Shown here: piece after piece, positions 54,811 through 61,697 of the stretch | Layout: every line of letters begins with the position of its first letter | How positions within the stretch are numbered: position 1 is the stretch's first letter | Assembly (NCBI GenBank): GCA_963718775.1 | Contig: OY970377.1 | Coordinates: 1,984,001 to 2,048,000, forward strand | Source of the DNA: VRUE01 sp963718775 | Lineage (GTDB): Bacteria; Actinomycetota; Thermoleophilia; Solirubrobacterales; 70-9 | Reading direction: 5' to 3' | Length of the DNA stretch: 64,000 nucleotides | The notes under the pieces: model-generated | Told to the model about the DNA's origin: nothing | What the model saw: the letters and a program-made list of their open reading frames with translations, nothing else | Database searches by the model: none | Program-made: the position numbers and the translations under genes

Positions 54811-55356
54811 CTAGAACAGGCTGAAGCCGAAGCTGAGATCGGCCAACTGGGAGCAGATCAAGGCGAACTCGTTCAGCATCTCAGCGAGGGTTTCCAGCTG
54901 GTTCGCCATCTCGTCTATTTCCTCAACGGACGGCTGGCGCTCGACCCATGGCCCCGCGCGCCGACCCGGCTTCGTGCGCGTGAGGGTCGGACCCTGGTTC
55001 CATAGCTGTGACCAGTCCCCATGAGCGAAGTCGTTTCGGTCCGCGAGCGCCTTGGTCACATGGGTCTTGAACCGGGTCGCGACTTGACGCTCTTCGTCAT
55101 CGAACTCAGCATGACGCTCACAAATCGCAAAGAAGGCGTTGGTGATCTGCTCAGCGAACGCGGCTCCCATCGCCAGTCGTGCGTCCGTGCGTTTGTCATC
55201 CCGCTTGTCGTCACTGAGCGCGTACTCGACGGCCTCCCTCATCTCGGCGACGAGATAGGCGAACGCGAAGATGTAGTGACCCACCGAGCGGTGTGCTTCA
55301 TCCCGGCGAATCCGCCAAACCTTCTGCCTGCGCTCCCAGTCGGTTGATCCGCTCAA
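54811..55356 (-). CDS. HEPN-like helical protein
   Basis: This 181-residue, fully helical, charged protein contains ADRNDFAHGDW (about residues 107-117). R-N-x3-H is the canonical HEPN ribonuclease motif. Similar proteins are often annotated as hypothetical beside defence loci. It faces away from the DUF-type gene at 55409. RNase activity is a prediction. Confidence 0.5.
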   Translation of the reverse strand: MSGSTDWERRQKVWRIRRDEAHRSVGHYIFAFAYLVAEMREAVEYALSDDKRDDKRTDARLAMGAAFAEQITNAFFAICERHAEFDDEERQVATRFKTHVTKALADRNDFAHGDWSQLWNQGPTLTRTKPGRRAGPWVERQPSVEEIDEMANQLETLAEMLNEFALICSQLADLSFGFSLF

Positions 55357-55408
55357 AGCGCGTATAGGGTACTTCCCGATTCTTGTCCATGAACGGGAGA
55401 GGGAAGCG

Positions 55409-56341
55409 TTGCCACAGCCGAAAAGCGGATCGAAACGAAACGAGCTTGAGCGGAAGATTCACTTCTACAGGGCCGACTGCGGCCAGAACAAAGCTGGGAA
55501 GCCGTTGGCCTACAAACATGGGCCGGCGATTGCTCACATCAGCAAACTTCCGTTCACTGATCATGAAACGGGTGGCCGTTACTTCGAAGACGAGGAAAAC
55601 GTCTACTGCTGCTGGGTCGAAAAAGACCCGAACAAGATCCGCTTCGCGGTCATCCGGCGAGACGCATGGCCACAGATCGAGGAACAGGGGAACGTCAGTC
55701 CTCTGAACTTCCCGGCCAACGCGGGGTTGATCGAGGTCATCCACGTCCGGTTCTTCCCGAAGAACATCGTCGGGTTCGATTCGAACTTCTACGGCCCTCG
55801 ACTTCCCCGCCTGGGTCGCTACATCAACCGGGTGGCTCCAGGGGTCGGTCGTAAGGTGAACTTCAATCCGCTCCTGCGGCGGGATGCCCTGAATGAGTTG
55901 ACGGGCAAGGACCTGCGGGTCTTCTCAATGCGGATTAAGAGTTCCGAGATCGAAACCGTCAAGAAGGCCGACAAGTCGCTCGGCAGCGCGTTCGAAGCTA
56001 CCGACGAAGTCAGTCAGGCCGACGAGGTACAGGTCATCCTGCGCCCCAAGAGCTACTCGCGCGACAACCTTGGGAAAAAGCTGATGGACGTCACCAAGAA
56101 GCTGGCGCAACGGGGAGACATCGCCAGCATCGCCAGCGAGTTCAAGGTCGACGTGATGGAGCCCGGCAAGGCGTCCCAGACCGTCGACCTGCTGGGCGAT
56201 GCCTTCGTCGCCGACACGCGCATTCTGAGGCAATCGACCACGGGTCGTGCGCTGGACAAAGAAGATGCATTTGCGAAGATCGAGGACGCCTATGAAGACC
56301 GTAGACAGGAGCTTGAGAAAGCCGCCTCATTGGCCTTGTAA
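55409..56341 (+). CDS. Uncharacterised protein, phage/defence-associated type
   Basis: This 310-residue soluble protein starts with TTG at 55409. It has an N-terminal beta-rich domain (RKIHFYRADCGQN, FEDEENVYCCWVEKD) and a helical C-terminus (LGKKLMDVTKKLAQRGDIAS, AFAKIEDAYEDRRQELEKAA). It recalls DUF6731-type proteins of phages and islands, but I cannot confirm this. The stop TAA directly precedes the ATG of a membrane protein gene, so the two form a unit: a soluble sensor plus a membrane protein is a frequent layout for abortive-infection modules. Confidence 0.45.
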   Translation: MPQPKSGSKRNELERKIHFYRADCGQNKAGKPLAYKHGPAIAHISKLPFTDHETGGRYFEDEENVYCCWVEKDPNKIRFAVIRRDAWPQIEEQGNVSPLNFPANAGLIEVIHVRFFPKNIVGFDSNFYGPRLPRLGRYINRVAPGVGRKVNFNPLLRRDALNELTGKDLRVFSMRIKSSEIETVKKADKSLGSAFEATDEVSQADEVQVILRPKSYSRDNLGKKLMDVTKKLAQRGDIASIASEFKVDVMEPGKASQTVDLLGDAFVADTRILRQSTTGRALDKEDAFAKIEDAYEDRRQELEKAASLAL

Positions 56342-56854
56342 ATGAGACGGCTACACGAGGCGTGGGCCGCGAACTTCCTGTGGTGGGAGCGCGCCCTAGC
56401 CATTTTCGCCGTGGCGGCGCTGATCGTCTGGTCGGAGTTCCTCGGCGGCTCGTCGCATCTCGACCACTTCTTGGACGAACACGGGGAAACCCTCTACATC
56501 GTCCTGGCGCCCATCACGGCGGCGATGTTGGGATTCATCCTGGCGGCTGCAGCCATCGTCGTCACCTCCGCTCCAGCCGAGCGCATGGAGATCCTGCGTG
56601 AAAGCGCCCACTACCCGGAACTCTGGGCTACGTTCCGGTCGGCCTTGCGCAACCTCGGGCTTGCGACTCTTGCAGCGCTCGTCGGCCTTGTTGTCTCCGG
56701 GCAGACACCGAGCCGGATCGTCTTCTATATGGTGGCCGGCCTCGCCGCCCTGGCCGCCCTTCGCACGGCCCGATGCATCTGGGCGATGAACTGGATGATC
56801 CACATCTTCACCGGGCCTCCCGCCGAGGAAGAGGTCGAAGAAGAGATCGTGTAA
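56342..56854 (+). CDS. Four-helix membrane protein
   Basis: This 170-residue protein has four membrane helices (about residues 15-32, 47-75, 104-122 and 126-145) and an acidic C-terminal tail (PPAEEEVEEEIV). It begins right after the stop of the gene at 55409. By context it may be the membrane effector of a two-gene system. Its stop codon lies inside the left arm of the palindrome at 56849. Confidence 0.5.
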   Translation: MRRLHEAWAANFLWWERALAIFAVAALIVWSEFLGGSSHLDHFLDEHGETLYIVLAPITAAMLGFILAAAAIVVTSAPAERMEILRESAHYPELWATFRSALRNLGLATLAALVGLVVSGQTPSRIVFYMVAGLAALAALRTARCIWAMNWMIHIFTGPPAEEEVEEEIV

Positions 56855-56894
56855 AGCTACTTGACAAATGCTCGACTGTCAAGTAGCTTTACAC
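56849..56894. promoter_or_regulatory. 18-bp palindrome abutting the transposase start
   Basis: Perfect 18-bp arms (GTGTAAAGCTACTTGACA and its complement) with a 10-base spacer end two bases before the transposase ATG at 56896. The left arm contains TTGACA, a consensus -35 box. It could be an operator, or one terminal repeat of the insertion sequence; no matching copy is seen downstream of the transposase. Confidence 0.6.
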
Positions 56895-56895
56895 C

Positions 56896-57840
56896 ATGCC
56901 ACCGGCCAACCGCCACCAACCGCGCCGAGCGATGTCTTCAGCCTCGGACTACTCGGTCACCGAGTTCCTGGCGGAGTTCCCCGACGATGCCGCCTGCCTA
57001 GAGCATCTGTGGCGCACCCGCTACTCCCCTGACGGCGAGCATGCCCATTGCCCTCGCTGTGACTGCAAACGCGTCTTCAAGCGCTACGCGACCAAGCAGG
57101 GTCGGCAGTCGTGGACCTGCACCGGCTGCGGACACCACGTCCATCCCACGGCCGGGACGATCTTCGCCAAGTCCTCGACCTCGCTGCGCTTGTGGTTCCA
57201 CGCCATGTACCTGATGACGAGCACTCGGTGCGGCATATCTGCCAAGCAGCTAGAGCGAGAGCTTGGAGTCCATTACAAGACCGCCTGGCGCATGTTCAAC
57301 AAGATCAGGAACGAGCTGATGGCCGAAAAGGAGCCGGCCAAGCAACTCGATGGCGAAGTTGAGATTGACGAGACTTCGTGGGGCGGTCGGCCACGCCACA
57401 AGCACAAGACTCGCTCCGAAGCGATGCTCTTTCGCGAGCGCAAGCCAACCATCCTCGGCATGGTCGAGCGTGGTGGTCGAGTGCGCCTGCGCGTGATCGC
57501 GTCGCGCAGGGGAGAGCCGCTTAGTCGAGAGGTGCGGGCGCATCTCAACCCGGCCGCGCTCATGCTCACCGACGACTGGATCGCCTACAAGCCGCTGCGA
57601 CGGGAGTTCAACCACGCGGTGATCAACCACTCCGCAGGCGCCTACGTTGAAGGCAACATCCACACGAACACCATCGAGGGCTTCTTCGGCAACCTCAAGA
57701 CCGGGATGCGGGGTGCCTACAAGCAGGTCTCCAACAAGTGGCTTCAGTCCTATCTGGACGAGTACGCGTGGCGCTACAACGAACGCTTCCGCGATGGCCG
57801 CTCGATGTTCCACTCGCTTCTCGACAGGGCCGCGCAGTGA
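56896..57840 (+). CDS. IS1595-family transposase
   Basis: This 314-residue protein has an N-terminal zinc ribbon (CPRCDCKRVFKRY, then CTGCGHHVHPTAGTIF), a helix-turn-helix (QLERELGVHYKTAWRMFNKI) and a DDE-type core: DGEVEIDETSWGG, LTDDWIAYKPL, and HTNTIEGFFGNLK, the ISXO2-like signature. It is intact. The ATG is 2 bp after the palindrome. It is translationally coupled to a small HTH gene (GTGA at 57837), unusual for a simple insertion sequence. Confidence 0.88.
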   Translation: MPPANRHQPRRAMSSASDYSVTEFLAEFPDDAACLEHLWRTRYSPDGEHAHCPRCDCKRVFKRYATKQGRQSWTCTGCGHHVHPTAGTIFAKSSTSLRLWFHAMYLMTSTRCGISAKQLERELGVHYKTAWRMFNKIRNELMAEKEPAKQLDGEVEIDETSWGGRPRHKHKTRSEAMLFRERKPTILGMVERGGRVRLRVIASRRGEPLSREVRAHLNPAALMLTDDWIAYKPLRREFNHAVINHSAGAYVEGNIHTNTIEGFFGNLKTGMRGAYKQVSNKWLQSYLDEYAWRYNERFRDGRSMFHSLLDRAAQ

Positions 57841-58043
57841 GCGAGCAGGCAGCCATCCTGCGGAGTATTCGCGGCGCTGCCAAACGCCGCGCGAGGGCTG
57901 ATGCCGCCAAGCGACAGGCGACCGAAGACCTACGGGGCTTCTGTCAGCAAGCGCAGAAGGCCGGGGTCTCGATCACCCAGATTGCTTCTGAGGCCGATCT
58001 TTCCCGTCAGGGCGTTTACGACTTGCTGGCGGAGCGACCTTAG
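57837..58043 (+). CDS. Small HTH protein coupled to the transposase
   Basis: This 68-residue protein starts with GTG overlapping the transposase stop. A basic helix (AAKRRARADAAKRQAT) precedes a helix-turn-helix AGVSITQIASEADLSRQGVY. It may regulate the transposase promoter or assist DNA binding; no homologue is recognised. Confidence 0.55.
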   Translation: MSEQAAILRSIRGAAKRRARADAAKRQATEDLRGFCQQAQKAGVSITQIASEADLSRQGVYDLLAERP

Positions 58044-58166
58044 AAAGTGCAGCGTCGAAGTCGCCTTTGGTCGGGACGGGAATCTCCAGACCCTTGGAGG
58101 TCTTCTGCTTGCGATCCTTGTCGGCCATGTGTCAAAGGCTAGCCGGAGGAGCCTTCGCTAGAGACG

Positions 58167-58529
58167 CTAGGCGGCGGCAAACTCGCCGGTCGCAGCGTCT
58201 TGCATAGCTTCAACGCTACTTCGGCTCACGTGAAGCTCAAGATCGGTCTCGCGAACGATGATCGCGATCACCTTGGCCACCTGTTTATGGATCTCGGCGT
58301 CGGTTTTGGCAAGGACATCGAAGCGGAGCTTGATGGAGCACTCGTGAGAGTTGACCGCGAGGGCAGGCCCCAAAGCGATCTCAGAAGCATGATTCAGGAC
58401 GGCCTCGATCACGTCCTCAGAATTCGCAGCGAGCACCTCCTCTGACATCGGATCGACCATGCAGAACTCCAAAAGGACGTTCGCCTCGCGTTTGGTCGTC
58501 TCAGTGCTGCTCTTCCGATTCTTCGCCAT
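58167..58529 (-). CDS. Small hypothetical protein
   Basis: This 120-residue protein has alternating strands and helices (ECSIKLRFDVLAKTDAEIHK, VIAIIVRETDLELHVS) and a Lys/Thr-rich start. It follows the gene at 58547-58810 on the same strand with a 17-bp gap. No family is recognised; it could be an antitoxin-like partner of that gene. Confidence 0.4.
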   Translation of the reverse strand: MAKNRKSSTETTKREANVLLEFCMVDPMSEEVLAANSEDVIEAVLNHASEIALGPALAVNSHECSIKLRFDVLAKTDAEIHKQVAKVIAIIVRETDLELHVSRSSVEAMQDAATGEFAAA

Positions 58530-58546
58530 ATCCCCTTATAGGCAGG

Positions 58547-58810
58547 TTACACGTCCAGACCAGCGGCCCGGAAGTTGCTCTTAACGTTTTCAAGGGTCCG
58601 AGATCCACTCGGCGTCATTGGAACCCAGATCCAATCCCGAGTCTCATCGGGCGGATAGCAATAGATGTATTTCTTGCGCTTCTGGCACCTCCAACCGGCA
58701 TCCCAGGCAGCTTCGACAAGTAGCCGATAGTCCTTCTTGGGATGCCTAGGGCATTTCGCGTCTGGGTTCTCGCTTCTCCATCGGTGCTTCTTAATTTTGG
58801 CCTTCGCCAT
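58547..58810 (-). CDS. Small basic protein, HicA-like pattern
   Basis: This 87-residue basic protein contains LVEAAWDAGWRCQKRKKYIY, WVPMTPSGSRTLENVK and NFRAAGLDV. The order of a leading helix, three strands and a terminal helix, with T-x-x-x-x-F-R-AAGL at the end, resembles HicA-type dsRNA-binding folds. The catalytic His of HicA (in GSH) is not present. If a toxin, the gene at 58167 would be its partner. Confidence 0.35.
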   Translation of the reverse strand: MAKAKIKKHRWRSENPDAKCPRHPKKDYRLLVEAAWDAGWRCQKRKKYIYCYPPDETRDWIWVPMTPSGSRTLENVKSNFRAAGLDV

Positions 58811-58902
58811 GATGCGGCACTCCTGGTTCCGTCCGAGCGTCGCGTCACGATCCTTCTTGCCAAATCCAGACTCAAAACGTGCGCTTCGGAATTTTTGGCT
58901 TA

Positions 58903-58924
58903 TGAACCCGCTTCGGCGGGTTCA
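58903..58924. terminator. TTCG-loop hairpin
   Basis: Perfect 9-bp arms (TGAACCCGC/GCGGGTTCA) close a TTCG tetraloop between two minus-strand genes. It is very stable, but neither strand has a T-tract directly after it. Confidence 0.5.
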
Positions 58925-58971
58925 GCCATTCTGGGGCGCGTATCGGATGCCATTAGGGACGCGCAAAGACC

Positions 58972-59227
58972 TCAAGCCTCTCTGAAGCTCCCTTGGCGCA
59001 CCTCGCCCGGTTCCCAGCCGATCCCCTCGAACAACTCGCCGGGATCGACTTCGAGCACAGCGGCCAGCTTGGCGACCGTGTCGACTCGCGGCATCCGTTC
59101 GCCACGCTCAATCATCCCGACGGCGGTGCGATGAATGAGAGGCGCGTACCGCCGTCTCTTCCTGCGATAGGTCGGCCAGCTTGCGATGGCGAGCGAGGTT
59201 GGCTCCAAAGCGATCTGCGACGCTCAC
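58972..59227 (-). pseudogene. XRE-family regulator, one frameshift
   Basis: From GTG 59227 the protein reads VADRFGANLARHRKLADLSQ-EETAVRAS. It then resumes in another frame (near 59130) as HRTAVGMIERGERMPRVDTV-AKLAAVLEVDPGELFEGI. Together they form a complete Cro/CI-type helix-turn-helix of about 85 residues. The start overlaps the stop of the winged-helix gene (GTGA), so they form an operon. The module matches the XRE plus winged-helix pair at 14625-15318. Confidence 0.65.
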
Positions 59228-59481
59228 GACAGCTCCAGCCAGTCGAAGTGGCGGGCGGCAAGCGTCGGCAGCACGAAGTCTCCCTCACACCACAGGAGAC
59301 CCACGGCGGCCAGGTTGGCGATTGCCTGCTTCATGGCATCGCCACCGCCGAGGCCCTTCCACTTCAGTTGATCTCTCGTTAGCTGCGCCGGAAATTCATG
59401 GAGGACCAGTGCCAGCACGGCGCGTTGCGTCTTCGGGTCCTCGCGCTCATCAGTCGAGCGCTGACTAGGGTTGGCCTGCAT
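59224..59481 (-). CDS. Small winged-helix-like protein, homologue of 15019-15318
   Basis: This 85-residue protein has MQANP at its start, VLALVLHEFPAQLTRDQLKW, AIANLAAVGLLWCEGDFVLP and a C-terminal LAARHFDWLEL. Alignment by eye with the 99-residue protein at 15019 gives conserved VL-x2-VL, GVGLL/AVGLL-C and V-P-T/S. The ATG is placed by the shared leader. It probably regulates its element together with the XRE protein downstream. Confidence 0.55.
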   Translation of the reverse strand: MQANPSQRSTDEREDPKTQRAVLALVLHEFPAQLTRDQLKWKGLGGGDAMKQAIANLAAVGLLWCEGDFVLPTLAARHFDWLELS

Positions 59482-59540
59482 CGGAAGGTTCCGCCTTTCG
59501 GTGCCTGGCCCCCGGTCGTTCCACCGACGCGGGGGCCGCT
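59482..59540 (-). promoter_or_regulatory. Structured 5' leader, second copy
   Basis: On the minus strand: GGCCCCCG ... CGGGGGCC hairpin, then GGCACCGAAAGGCGGAA and CCTTCCGATGCA. It matches the leader at 14962-15018 almost base for base after the hairpin, while the hairpin loop differs. Confidence 0.6.
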
Positions 59541-59584
59541 TCTTTGATTGAGGGCGGAAAGCTAGGTGCCGCTACGGCCGGATT

Positions 59585-59623
59585 TCGCTTCTACAGAGAT
59601 GGGATATATGTGATCGGGATCAC
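59585..59623 (-). repeat. 39-bp terminal inverted repeat, right
   Basis: This is the partner of 54710-54748. Its end contains TGTGATCGGGATCACA, an exact match to the CRP-type consensus TGTGA-N6-TCACA, located 15 bp before the start of the gene at 59641. Confidence 0.75.
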
Positions 59624-59640
59624 AGGTAGTCTGCAAGGCG

Positions 59641-59874
59641 ATGCCGATCGACCAGAGCAAGATGGGGCAGGTGGTGACCGCCCAGATGGAGGCGCTTGAA
59701 GCCGACTACGGCGATGACTGCCAGATCGGCGATGTCTGCACGATCGTCGAGGTGATCGGCCCGCACGGCTCGCACGTGCGGGTGCGGACCAGCGACATGC
59801 GCCCCCACATGGCCCTGGGCCTGATCCGCATGGCCGAGCACGCGATGCTCGGCAACCTCGGCGGCACCGAGTAG
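59641..59874 (+). CDS. Small hypothetical protein
   Basis: This 77-residue protein has two parts: a helical start (KMGQVVTAQMEALEADYG) and strands with VCTIVEVIGPHGSHVRVRTS. No family is recognised. Its promoter region is the right inverted repeat with the CRP-like site. It returns to the GC-rich codon use of the backbone. Confidence 0.5.
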   Translation: MPIDQSKMGQVVTAQMEALEADYGDDCQIGDVCTIVEVIGPHGSHVRVRTSDMRPHMALGLIRMAEHAMLGNLGGTE

Positions 59875-59960
59875 CGACGCGCGCTCTGAGCGCGAGTTCC
59901 GCGAAGAAGCCGTGATTTCGTGCGCACCACGTGTGCGTCGGTCCATTTCAAGATCGGCGG

Positions 59961-60272
59961 ATGAGTGCGCGCTACGAAGATATTCTCGATGCGGAGCTTG
60001 GCGTCACGCTTTCAGTCGTCTGCACGACCGTACGCGGCAGGGTCGTCGACTACGCGATCGTCCTGCTTCTCGCAACCCCTGACGGCAAAGAGGCGATTCG
60101 GGTTTACGACAGCGCACATGGGTTCAACGAGATGCATCGATACTCCGCAACGACTGGCAAGCGGGATGGAACGGAGTTTCACAGCGGTACTCTGGGAGAA
60201 GGAATGCGCGCGGCGATCGACGCGGTCAAGCGAGGTCATCGCGAGATGATTGAAGGATGGAGGAGCCAGTAA
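59961..60272 (+). CDS. Small hypothetical protein, possible toxin-antitoxin partner
   Basis: This 103-residue protein from ATG 59961 has beta-rich strands with VVDYAIVLLLATPDGKEAIR and HGFNEMHRYSATTGKRDGTE. Its stop overlaps the next start (TAATG). Two-gene units with this first member recur in actinobacteria, and a type II toxin-antitoxin role is possible but unproven. Confidence 0.45.
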   Translation: MSARYEDILDAELGVTLSVVCTTVRGRVVDYAIVLLLATPDGKEAIRVYDSAHGFNEMHRYSATTGKRDGTEFHSGTLGEGMRAAIDAVKRGHREMIEGWRSQ

Positions 60273-60556
60273 TGAGCGAGGAGTACAGAGAGTCTCCTGC
60301 CAGCAAGGTGATGAGCGAGGCCATCGAGCTCGTGATTGCCGAAGAATCTCCCTATCCCGACCAGGCGCTCTTCCTCGACGCTGGCACTCCTTACACCGAT
60401 CGCGAAATGGAGCGTGCCGCCCGAGACGGCTCTTCCGTGGTCCTCGTCTCGGCCGATGGCTGCATCCAGATCCTCGCCCCGGAGGAGATCCTGCGTGGCA
60501 AGTCTGAGCCGCAGCCGCCCGCGAGGCTCAGCCCAGCTCCGCGATCAGGGCGCTGA
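60272..60556 (+). CDS. Small hypothetical protein coupled to 59961
   Basis: This 94-residue acidic protein (SKVMSEAIELVIAEESPYPD, VVLVSADGCIQILAPEEILR) starts at ATG 60272 within the TAATG overlap. The last 29 bp overlap the convergent HD-GYP gene. No known function. Confidence 0.45.
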   Translation: MSEEYRESPASKVMSEAIELVIAEESPYPDQALFLDAGTPYTDREMERAARDGSSVVLVSADGCIQILAPEEILRGKSEPQPPARLSPAPRSGR

Positions 60557-61610
60557 CCACGGCTGGGTCGAACTGCGTGCCGGCGCCGGCACGCAGCTCG
60601 CGGATCGCGTCCCGCTTCGGCATCGCTTTGCGGTAGGAGCGATCCGAGGTCATCGCGTGGTAGGCATCGCAGGTGGCGATGATCATCGCCCCGCGGGGGA
60701 TTTCGTCGCCGCGTAGGCCATCGGGATAGCCGCCGCCGTCGACGCGCTCGTGGGCGGAGCGGACCATCGGCGCGACCGGGGCGAGGAAGGGGATTCGTTC
60801 CAGCATGCGGGCGCCGATCGCGGTGTGGGCATCCATTTTCTGCCGCTCCTCGGCGCTCAACGGGCCGGCCTTGCGCAGCAGCTCGCCCGGAACGCCGATC
60901 TTGCCGACGTCGTGGAGGAGGGCGCCGTAGCGGAGGCGGTCCAGCTCGGGGCCGGCGATGCCCATCCGTTCGCCCACCTGCACGGACAGCTCGGCGACCT
61001 CGTTGGCGTGGTCGGCGGTGTAGGCGTCCTGCAGCTCGACGGCGTCGGCGAGCACGCCGAGCGTGGTCAGGAAGGCGCCCTCGAGCTCGTCGACGAGCTG
61101 GCAGCGGTAGATCGCCGCGCCGACCTGTCCGGCGACGATGTGGGCGAGCAGAAGATCATCGTCAGCGAAGGCGCCCGGTTCCTCCTGCTCGAGGTTCATC
61201 ACGCCCCAGATCGAGCCGGCGACTCGGATCGGCAGCGAGAGCTCTGAGCCTGGGTCCTCGCTCGGGTTGCGATGCAGGTAGTCGAAGTCGAGTCGGGTGT
61301 CGTTGACCATCGCCGCTTCGCCGCTGCGGGCGACGCGGCCGTTGACGCCGACCTCTACCGGTTGCACCTGGGCGAGGAAGTCGTCGACCTCCTCGGCCAG
61401 CGGTCCGGCGCCGGCGACGACGCGCAGCGATCCGTCGGGGTCGAGCCGCTGCACGACGGCCAGGTAGTAGTCGAAGGCATCGTGCAGCTGGCGCACCGCG
61501 ATCGTCGCCACCTCCTCGATCGTGTGCGCCCCGGCGAGGCGGGTCGCCAGGCGGCTGCCGACCACCAGCCGCTCGTCTCGGCTTGCCCCTCCCGCCGCCG
61601 CTATCGCCAT
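60528..61610 (-). CDS. GAF and HD-GYP domain cyclic-di-GMP phosphodiesterase-like protein
   Basis: This protein of about 360 residues from ATG 61610 has an N-terminal GAF domain (about 25-170: VATIAVRQLHDAFDYYLAVV ... ELSLPIRVAGSIWGVMNL). An HD-GYP domain follows: TADHANEVAELSVQVGER, the HD pair in LLHDVGKIGVP, then HERVDGGGYPDGLRGDEIP. The intact HDxGK-type and HHExxDGxGYP-like motifs indicate active c-di-GMP hydrolysis. It is divergent from lysC; a longer upstream frame is antisense noise. Confidence 0.85.
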   Translation of the reverse strand: MAIAAAGGASRDERLVVGSRLATRLAGAHTIEEVATIAVRQLHDAFDYYLAVVQRLDPDGSLRVVAGAGPLAEEVDDFLAQVQPVEVGVNGRVARSGEAAMVNDTRLDFDYLHRNPSEDPGSELSLPIRVAGSIWGVMNLEQEEPGAFADDDLLLAHIVAGQVGAAIYRCQLVDELEGAFLTTLGVLADAVELQDAYTADHANEVAELSVQVGERMGIAGPELDRLRYGALLHDVGKIGVPGELLRKAGPLSAEERQKMDAHTAIGARMLERIPFLAPVAPMVRSAHERVDGGGYPDGLRGDEIPRGAMIIATCDAYHAMTSDRSYRKAMPKRDAIRELRAGAGTQFDPAVVSALIAELG

Positions 61611-61697
61611 CGGGATGTCAACCGTGCTCGGCTCCACGTTGGCGGGGCATCGGCACGGCGGCAGCCACCCTTTAGGGCCGACTATCCTCAGTCGTCT

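Larger units (their letters stand above)
54710..59623. mobile_element. 4.9-kb island bounded by 39-bp inverted repeats, with IS1595-type transposase
   Basis: The inverted repeats enclose a HEPN-like gene, a two-gene unit, an IS1595-type transposase with a coupled HTH gene, two small minus-strand genes and a winged-helix/XRE module like that in the tRNA-Val element. Left and right flanks (CTTGAAGC and AGGTAGTC) do not form a target duplication. Mobility as a unit is therefore inferred, not shown. Confidence 0.5.

Noticed and set aside
54703..55005. A 100-codon plus-strand gene at the left island end
   Set aside because: It overlaps the HEPN-like gene on the opposite strand, begins inside the inverted repeat and has no domain or ribosome site.
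61272..61697. A longer N-terminus for aspartate kinase
   Set aside because: The extension is antisense to the GAF/HD-GYP gene and the conserved kinase start follows ATG 61698.
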